Shown in pieces: positions 29,758 through 34,171 of a DNA stretch of 34,171 nucleotides. Each line of letters begins with the position of its first letter. Positions within the stretch are counted from its first letter, which is position 1. A program made the position numbers and the translations under genes. This DNA is from JBBSOW01 sp038259365 (GTDB lineage Bacteria > Actinomycetota > Actinomycetes > Propionibacteriales > Propionibacteriaceae), in the NCBI GenBank assembly GCA_038259365.1, contig JBBSOW010000028.1:1-34171 (forward strand), given 5' to 3'. The notes below the pieces were generated by a model. It had not been told where the DNA came from and did not search any database. It saw only the letters and a program-made list of their open reading frames with translations.

Positions 29758-30246
29758 TCACGCGGCCGCTAGATCGTCGTCGTAGACGTGGCGGCGCAAA
29801 TGTGGGGGTAGGACGAGCAGCGCGCGCGCCTCGACCAACACGGCGAGGCGCTGGGTGATGTCGGTTTTCGCCCCGTCGAGGAGGAGGCGAAGATCCGAGC
29901 GCGTCAGCTCGGCGGTCGCGGCCAGCTCGGCGTGGCTCAGGCCGTGTTCGACGAGGCGGAGCAGCAATCCGCGCGTGGCACCGGCGTCGCAGCGGCCGTA
30001 ACGCAGCGCCCGTAGCTGGCCAGCGTCGAGACAGAGCAGCCGAGCGGCGGTATGCGGATGCAGACGACGCAGCGGGCGGCCGCCGCGCCGGCCGAACAGC
30101 AGGGAGCGCAGCTGCGCGGGGGGAACATCGGATAACACCGCCAGGGCGCACCACGGGAGGTCGGCGGCCTCGAGGAGGTGACGGACGTAGGCCCGAAAGG
30201 GGGTCGCCGGGATCCAGTCGGCGTCGTCGTTTGAAAGCTGAGTCAT
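29758..30246 (-). CDS. Hypothetical protein with two helix-turn-helix-like segments
   Basis: A 162-residue soluble protein rich in Leu, Ala and Arg. The first half (FRAYVRHLLEAADLPWCALAVLSDVPPAQLRSLLFGRRGG) and the second half (LRLVEHGLSHAELAATAELTRSDLRLLLDG) each read like a small helix-turn-helix unit with a conserved Leu-Ala spacing. This suggests DNA binding, but no known regulator family is recognised. ATG 30246 is well supported by AGGAG six bases upstream; longer frames upstream are not coding-like. The gene is upstream of the prepilin peptidase gene on the same strand and diverges from the ROK gene. It may regulate either neighbour (inference). Confidence 0.75.
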   Translation of the reverse strand: MTQLSNDDADWIPATPFRAYVRHLLEAADLPWCALAVLSDVPPAQLRSLLFGRRGGRPLRRLHPHTAARLLCLDAGQLRALRYGRCDAGATRGLLLRLVEHGLSHAELAATAELTRSDLRLLLDGAKTDITQRLAVLVEARALLVLPPHLRRHVYDDDLAAA

Positions 30247-30257
30247 GGTGGTCTCCT

Positions 30258-30273
30258 GATAGCTCGATCTATC
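30258..30273 (-). promoter_or_regulatory. Short inverted repeat before the double-HTH gene
   Basis: GATAG CTCGAT CTATC, five-base perfect arms, 12 bases upstream of the ATG and next to the ribosome site. It could be an autoregulatory site, but arms this short may be chance. Confidence 0.25.
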
Positions 30274-30390
30274 TGGAGCAGGCCTTCGCGAGACGGGTTT
30301 TGTGAGCGAGCGTGCCCGGCTTCTTTCCCAACTCTGGGCTTGTCGCGTGAACGCCGGGTCCCGGCCCCGGCGCTGAGACCGGATCGGGGT

Positions 30391-30430
30391 TAAACTCCCA
30401 ACCCGAACTCTTTGCGCATCGGGCGTTGGG
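30391..30430 (+). promoter_or_regulatory. Candidate -10 box and leader hairpin of the ROK gene
   Basis: TAAACT (30391-30396) is a possible -10. Directly after it, CCCAACCCGA (30397-30406) pairs with TCGGG and TTGGG (30419-30423 and 30426-30430) across a two-base bulge, giving a ten-pair stem just before the GAGG ribosome site at 30434. Confidence 0.4.
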
Positions 30431-30442
30431 TCGAGGAAGGCG

Positions 30443-31402
30443 GTGGCGGCGATGAGGGCAGCGAAGGCGCGGACCCCGGTGGCGGTGCTGGATGTCGGTG
30501 GCTCGTCGATGCGCCAGGCTCGTGTCTTCATCGACGAGGACGGGATGGCCCAGATCGAGGGGCTTCGCACTTTGCCCGTGCCCGTGTCCCCCGACGCTGC
30601 CGTGGCGCAAGTACTCCAGATGGCGCACGACATCGGGTCCGAGGCGGCGGCCCTGGGCGTGGTGGTGCCCGGGATCGTCGACGAGGCCACCGGGGTGGGC
30701 GTCTGGTCGGAGAACATCGGCTGGCGAGACATCCCCTTCGCCGAGCTGCTGGCCCAGCGTCTGCCCTGTCCGGTGGCGTTCGGCCACGACGTCCGCGCGT
30801 GGGGACTCGCCGAAGCCACCCTCGGCGCGGCCCGGGGCAAGGACAACGTCGCCGTCGTGCCGGTTGGCACCGGTATCGCTGCCGCGCTCATCGTCGACGG
30901 AAAGGCGTTGCGGGCCCGCGGCGTGGCCGGGGAGATCGGACACCTGCGCGTGGCCGGAAAGCAACCCTGCCGGTGCGGTGGCACGGGCTGCCTGGAGGCG
31001 GTCGCGTCGGCCACCGCGATCGTGCGCACCTACAACGACGAGGCGAAAGCCTCGGTGCGAGGCGCAGTGGAGGTGACCCGTGCTTTGCTGGCCGGCGATG
31101 CGATTGCTTCTCGCGTGTGGTGGCGTGCGGTGGATTATCTCGCCGACGGTCTCGCCGCCGTGACGGCCGTGCTGGCCCCCGAGAGGTTCATCATCGGCGG
31201 TGGGCTGGCCGGGGCGGGGGAGGACCTGCTGTTCCAGCCGCTACGAGAGCGGCTCGCCGAGCGGGTCAATTACGGCGCAGTACCCGAGTTGGTGCCCGCC
31301 ACGTTCGCCGGCACCGGCGGCCTTGTCGGCGCGGCGTTGCTGGCGCAACGAGAACTCCTTGCCCGAGAACGGGCCCAGGCCCGACGGGCCGGGGCCGAGT
31401 GA
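30443..31402 (+). CDS. ROK family sugar kinase (glucokinase-like)
   Basis: A 319-residue ROK kinase that probably phosphorylates glucose or a related sugar at the expense of ATP or polyphosphate. The N-terminal phosphate loop is LDVGGSS (residues 16-22), and the catalytic Asp is D116 in FGHDVRAWGLAEATLG. The ATP-site strand VVPVGTGIAAALIVDG follows. The ROK zinc site is complete: H167 (GEIGHLRV) and C176, C178 and C183 (PCRCGGTGC). No N-terminal helix-turn-helix is fused, so it is a kinase rather than a repressor. GTG 30443 fits GAGG six bases upstream; ATG 30452 is an alternative. The sugar is not determined by the sequence. It converges with sthA. Confidence 0.88.
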   Translation: MAAMRAAKARTPVAVLDVGGSSMRQARVFIDEDGMAQIEGLRTLPVPVSPDAAVAQVLQMAHDIGSEAAALGVVVPGIVDEATGVGVWSENIGWRDIPFAELLAQRLPCPVAFGHDVRAWGLAEATLGAARGKDNVAVVPVGTGIAAALIVDGKALRARGVAGEIGHLRVAGKQPCRCGGTGCLEAVASATAIVRTYNDEAKASVRGAVEVTRALLAGDAIASRVWWRAVDYLADGLAAVTAVLAPERFIIGGGLAGAGEDLLFQPLRERLAERVNYGAVPELVPATFAGTGGLVGAALLAQRELLARERAQARRAGAE

Positions 31403-31436
31403 GCCCGGGAAGTGAGTTCGGGACCAAGAGGCGGAG

Positions 31437-32873
31437 TCAGCCCTGCGTCAGACGCGCTAAGGCTTGCATCTTGTTCGAGGCGTCCAAGGCGGCCACCTTG
31501 TAGGACTCGGACAGCGTCGGGTAGTTGAAGACGGTGTCCAGCAGGTAATCCACGGTCCCGTGACAACCCATCACGGCCTGGCCGATGTGGACCAGGTCGG
31601 TGGCACCGGTGCCGAACACGTGAACGCCCAACAGGGCCCGGGTCTCGGTGTGGACGAGCAGCTTGAGCATGCCGTAGGAGTCCCCGACGATCTGACCGCG
31701 AGCCAGCTCCCGGTAGCGGGACAGCCCGACCTCGTAGGGAATCGCCTTGCCGGTCAGCTCCAGTTCGGTCTCACCGACGTAGCTGATCTCGGGGATCGTG
31801 TAGATGCCGATCGGTTGCAGGTCGGTGATCTTGTGCGTCTTTTCGCCCATGGCGTGGAGCGCGGCGAGCCGCCCCTGTTCCATACTGGTCGCCGCGAGCG
31901 CGGGAAAGCCGATGACATCCCCGACGGCGTAGATGTGCTCGACCTCGGTGCGAAAGAACTCGTCCACGGCGACGCGGCCACGCTTGTCGGCGCTGAGCCC
32001 GGCGGCCTTCAACTTCAACGGCCCGGTGGCGCCCTGACGGCCGGCAGAATACATCACCGTCTCGGCGGGGATACGTTTGCCGCTGGCCAAGCTCGTCACG
32101 GTACCGCGCTTGGTGATCTCCACAGAATCGACCGTCTCCCCGAACCGGAACGACACCGCCAGATCGCGCAGGTGGAATCTCAGCGATTCCACGACCTCGC
32201 TATCGCAGAAGGTGAGCATCGAGGGGTGCGAATCGATGACCGTGACGCGGGTACCCAGGGCCGCGAACATGGAGGCGTACTCGATGCCGATGACTCCCGC
32301 CCCCACCACCACCATGGAGCTGGGGATCGCGTCGAGGGCCAGGATCCCGTCGGAGTCGATGACCCGCCGATCGTCGAACTCGACGGTCTGCGGGCGGGCG
32401 GGCTCGGTGCCGGGAGCCAACACGATCTTGGCGGCGCTCACCCTGAGGTGTTCGGCCCCCTCGACGTCGAGGGTGTGGGGGTCGACGAACGTCGCGGTGC
32501 CGTTCAGCAGGGTGACGTGGTTGCGGAGGAGCTGGCTGCGCACCACCTCGACCTCGCGACCGATGACGTGTTGGGTGCGGGCGGTGAGATCTTCGATGGT
32601 GATGTCCGCTTTAACGCGGTAGGAGGCGCCGTAGAGGTCGCGCTGGTTCATGCCGGTGAGAAACAACACGGCCTCGCGTAAGGTCTTCGACGGAATGGTG
32701 CCGGTGTTGGTGCACACTCCGCCCACCATTGCGCGGCGATCGATGACCGCGACCCGGTGGCCCAGTTTTGCCGCGGCGATGGCGGCTCGTTGCCCTCCCG
32801 GACCGGTTCCCACCACGAGGAGGTCGTAGTCGAACTCCATCGACTTCTCGAGTTTCGCTTCGTTGTCGGCCAT
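31437..32873 (-). CDS. sthA: Soluble pyridine nucleotide transhydrogenase
   Basis: FAD enzyme that moves reducing equivalents between NADPH and NAD+. The 478 residues have the fold of the dihydrolipoyl dehydrogenase family: FAD motif GTGPGG (22-27), NAD(P) motif VVGAGVIGIEYASMF, and YAVGDVIGFPALA. The normal CxxxxC pair is reduced to C54 with Thr at position 59 (GGVCTNTGTIPSKTLREAV), the SthA hallmark that sets it apart from lpdA in this window. ATG 32873 is chosen because a TAGGGT box lies seven bases before it. A second ATG at 32840 has GAGAAG close by and would drop 11 residues. It stands alone. Confidence 0.93.
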   Translation of the reverse strand: MADNEAKLEKSMEFDYDLLVVGTGPGGQRAAIAAAKLGHRVAVIDRRAMVGGVCTNTGTIPSKTLREAVLFLTGMNQRDLYGASYRVKADITIEDLTARTQHVIGREVEVVRSQLLRNHVTLLNGTATFVDPHTLDVEGAEHLRVSAAKIVLAPGTEPARPQTVEFDDRRVIDSDGILALDAIPSSMVVVGAGVIGIEYASMFAALGTRVTVIDSHPSMLTFCDSEVVESLRFHLRDLAVSFRFGETVDSVEITKRGTVTSLASGKRIPAETVMYSAGRQGATGPLKLKAAGLSADKRGRVAVDEFFRTEVEHIYAVGDVIGFPALAATSMEQGRLAALHAMGEKTHKITDLQPIGIYTIPEISYVGETELELTGKAIPYEVGLSRYRELARGQIVGDSYGMLKLLVHTETRALLGVHVFGTGATDLVHIGQAVMGCHGTVDYLLDTVFNYPTLSESYKVAALDASNKMQALARLTQG

Positions 32874-32880
32874 ACAGCAC

Positions 32881-32886
32881 ACCCTA
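32881..32886 (-). promoter_or_regulatory. -10 box of sthA, leaderless type
   Basis: TAGGGT on the minus strand, ending seven bases before the ATG at 32873, without a ribosome binding site. Same box and spacing as the gene at 19308. Confidence 0.55.
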
Positions 32887-32932
32887 GGGCGAGGGCTCGC
32901 CATCGGCACGGACAGGGGCGCGACAGGCCAAC

Positions 32933-32961
32933 GGCGGGCACCCTCGGAAGGGGTGCCCGCC
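32933..32961 (-). terminator. Strong GC hairpin after the repeat protein gene
   Basis: A perfect 11-base-pair stem (GGCGGGCACCC and GGGTGCCCGCC with a seven-base loop) starts 49 bases after the stop of the 33011 gene and lies upstream of the sthA promoter. A U-tract is missing, which is common for actinobacterial terminators. Confidence 0.65.
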
Positions 32962-33010
32962 TATGCGGACCGAGCCGAGGCCTCCGGTGGGCCGGATCAG
33001 TCCGGTCGAA

Positions 33011-34171
33011 TCAGCGCTGAGCTTTGGTGAAGCCGGCCCGTTGGGCCGCTTCCTCGCTGGAGAACCAAACCTCGGCGATCGTGCGGTCGTAACCGCCCGA
33101 ATCCGGGGTGTGGTACTTCATTGAGCGCTCGTTGCCCTTGATGGTGAAGCCCTCCGGGGGATCTTCACCCGTGTAGGAACCGATGCCATCGGCGTGAACC
33201 GGTGCGGCTTCCTCGCCAACGGAGTCCGCTGGGGTGACCGTGGGGATCTCCTCGGTAGCGTCGGCCGCGGTATTGCCGGTGTCGCCGACCACCGGTGCGG
33301 CATCGACCGGGTCGGCAGCGTTGGTGGTTGCGGGGTCGGCCCCGGCGACGGCCGGATCGTCGAGCGGCTCCAACTGGTCCACGGTCTCAGCCGCTGGCTC
33401 CTCGGGGAAGTCGGCGGTCTCCTCGGCCCCCTCAGCACCGGAATCGGGTTTGGCGAACGGCGAAGCGGGCTCGTAGGCCTTCCAGGGATCGGACTGGGCC
33501 GGATCGGTGAAGAACTTCTTGAAGGCGAGGTAGGCGATCGCGGCGATCGCGGAGACTATCGCGATGCCGGTAAGTGTCTTCTTGGCTCCCGACTTCTTCT
33601 CGGTCTGCTTGCCGGCGGCCTTCTGCACGCCCTTACCTGCCGCCTTGGAGGCGACGGTGGCCGAACCGAGCGCTCCCTTCAGCTTGGCGTTCTCCTTCTT
33701 CGCCTGTTTCAGCGCCTTCTTGCTTCGCTTGGAGACGTCTTTTCCCCGCGAGGTGACCTCCTGGCCGATGCCCGCGGCACTGTCCAGGGCATCATGCAGC
33801 CGCGGAAGCAGATCGCTTTGCACCTTGTCGCGGGCCGAATCGACGACTGGGGTGACCTTGCCCAGCGCGTCGTTCAAGGCGGGCGCGGCGGCATCGTAGG
33901 CGTCGTGCGCGAGGGCGCTGCCTTGCTTGGCCAGTGGTTGGAGCTTGCCTTGGGCCTGCTTGGCGAGCGGCTGGAGCTTGTCCTGGGCCTGCTTGGCGAA
34001 CGGCTCGAGCTTGTCTTGAGCCTGCTTGGCGAGCGGCTGAACTGTGTCTTGAGCTTGCTTGGCCAAGGGTGCGATCCGTTCTTGAGCTTCGGTCAGATAG
34101 GGGGTGAATGTCTCTGCATAATCGGAGATGGCTGAAACGGCGCGGTCCGCGGCGTCTCGGCGGTCTGCGGC
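33011..34171 (-). CDS. Partial membrane protein with 11-residue repeats and a C-terminal sunset-like domain
   Basis: The frame is open to the right edge, so the N-terminus is missing; 386 residues are visible. It starts in a helical region, then has five tandem 11-residue repeats with the pattern Q-x-x-[ILV]-x-P-[LF]-A-K-Q-[AG]. Next come an amphipathic, Lys/Ala-rich helical region, one membrane helix (TLTGIAIVSAIAAIAYLAF), a long acidic Asp/Glu/Pro/Ala linker, and a 45-residue end domain (IKGNERSMKYHTPD, then AEVWFSSEEAAQRAGF). That end resembles the small actinobacterial module often called the sunset domain; the name is from memory. The helix repeats before the membrane anchor suggest surface binding to membrane or polymer. 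Function unknown. Confidence 0.8.
   Translation of the reverse strand, partial: AADRRDAADRAVSAISDYAETFTPYLTEAQERIAPLAKQAQDTVQPLAKQAQDKLEPFAKQAQDKLQPLAKQAQGKLQPLAKQGSALAHDAYDAAAPALNDALGKVTPVVDSARDKVQSDLLPRLHDALDSAAGIGQEVTSRGKDVSKRSKKALKQAKKENAKLKGALGSATVASKAAGKGVQKAAGKQTEKKSGAKKTLTGIAIVSAIAAIAYLAFKKFFTDPAQSDPWKAYEPASPFAKPDSGAEGAEETADFPEEPAAETVDQLEPLDDPAVAGADPATTNAADPVDAAPVVGDTGNTAADATEEIPTVTPADSVGEEAAPVHADGIGSYTGEDPPEGFTIKGNERSMKYHTPDSGGYDRTIAEVWFSSEEAAQRAGFTKAQR
33924..34088 (-). repeat. Five tandem 33-bp repeats inside the partial membrane protein gene
   Basis: Units at 33924, 33957, 33990, 34023 and 34056, each 33 bases, start with TGCTTGGC on the plus strand and encode the 11-residue protein repeat. 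Copies two to four are closest to each other, as expected from recent unit duplication. Confidence 0.9.

Noticed and set aside
29758..31029. Extended version of the double-HTH gene reaching into the ROK gene
   Set aside because: The part upstream of ATG 30246 is antisense to the ROK kinase and not coding-like; the ATG has a good ribosome site.

Overview
The window is GC-rich (strong G/C preference at third codon positions), uses many GTG starts, and carries genes typical of an actinomycete: QcrC-QcrA-QcrB with a diheme QcrC and a three-helix Rieske protein, the CtaC/D/E/F oxidase with an actinobacterial subunit IV, PspA with PspAA, DUF3043, DUF4191 and a GuaB1-type GMP reductase. Several genes have a TANNNT -10 box only 6-7 nt before the start codon, which suggests frequent leaderless transcription, another actinobacterial habit. 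The order or family cannot be fixed from the sequence alone. No tRNA, rRNA, CRISPR array, insertion sequence or phage gene was seen; this looks like core chromosome.

Left part (1-9385), mostly minus strand: lpdA, sucB, an AI-2E-type permease, lipB, lipA and a DUF4191 membrane protein run leftwards as a likely operon. It supplies the E2 and E3 subunits of the 2-oxoglutarate dehydrogenase complex together with the enzymes that make its lipoyl cofactor. A partial gene at the left edge follows. A small unknown gene diverges from lpdA and converges with pepA.

Middle (9386-17651): gcvT diverges from pepA. Two minus-strand genes (a 72-aa conserved protein and DUF3043) follow. Then comes the plus-strand cluster pspA-pspAA-glycerate-kinase-like, coupled by ATGA overlaps; the kinase-like member seems to have lost most catalytic motifs of its family. 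Next are erpA with a clear intrinsic terminator, and the oxidase operon ctaC-ctaD-ctaF.

Right part (17652-34171): guaB1 (minus) diverges from a glutathionyl-hydroquinone-reductase-family gene, whose promoter contains a 26-bp tandem repeat, followed by an amidohydrolase. The minus-strand operon ctaE-qcrC-qcrA-qcrB encodes the bc1 complex plus oxidase subunit III, so with ctaCDF the window holds a complete set of bc1-aa3 supercomplex subunits. Divergent from ctaE is ctaG-receiver-trpD, tightly overlapping. A small prepilin-peptidase-like gene, a double-HTH protein, a ROK sugar kinase and sthA follow. The window ends in a partial membrane protein with five 11-residue repeats.

No gene-free stretch exceeds 300 bases. 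The longest are 14343-14597 (erpA terminator, inverted repeat and ctaC promoter) and 30247-30442 (divergent region with a leader hairpin before the ROK gene).
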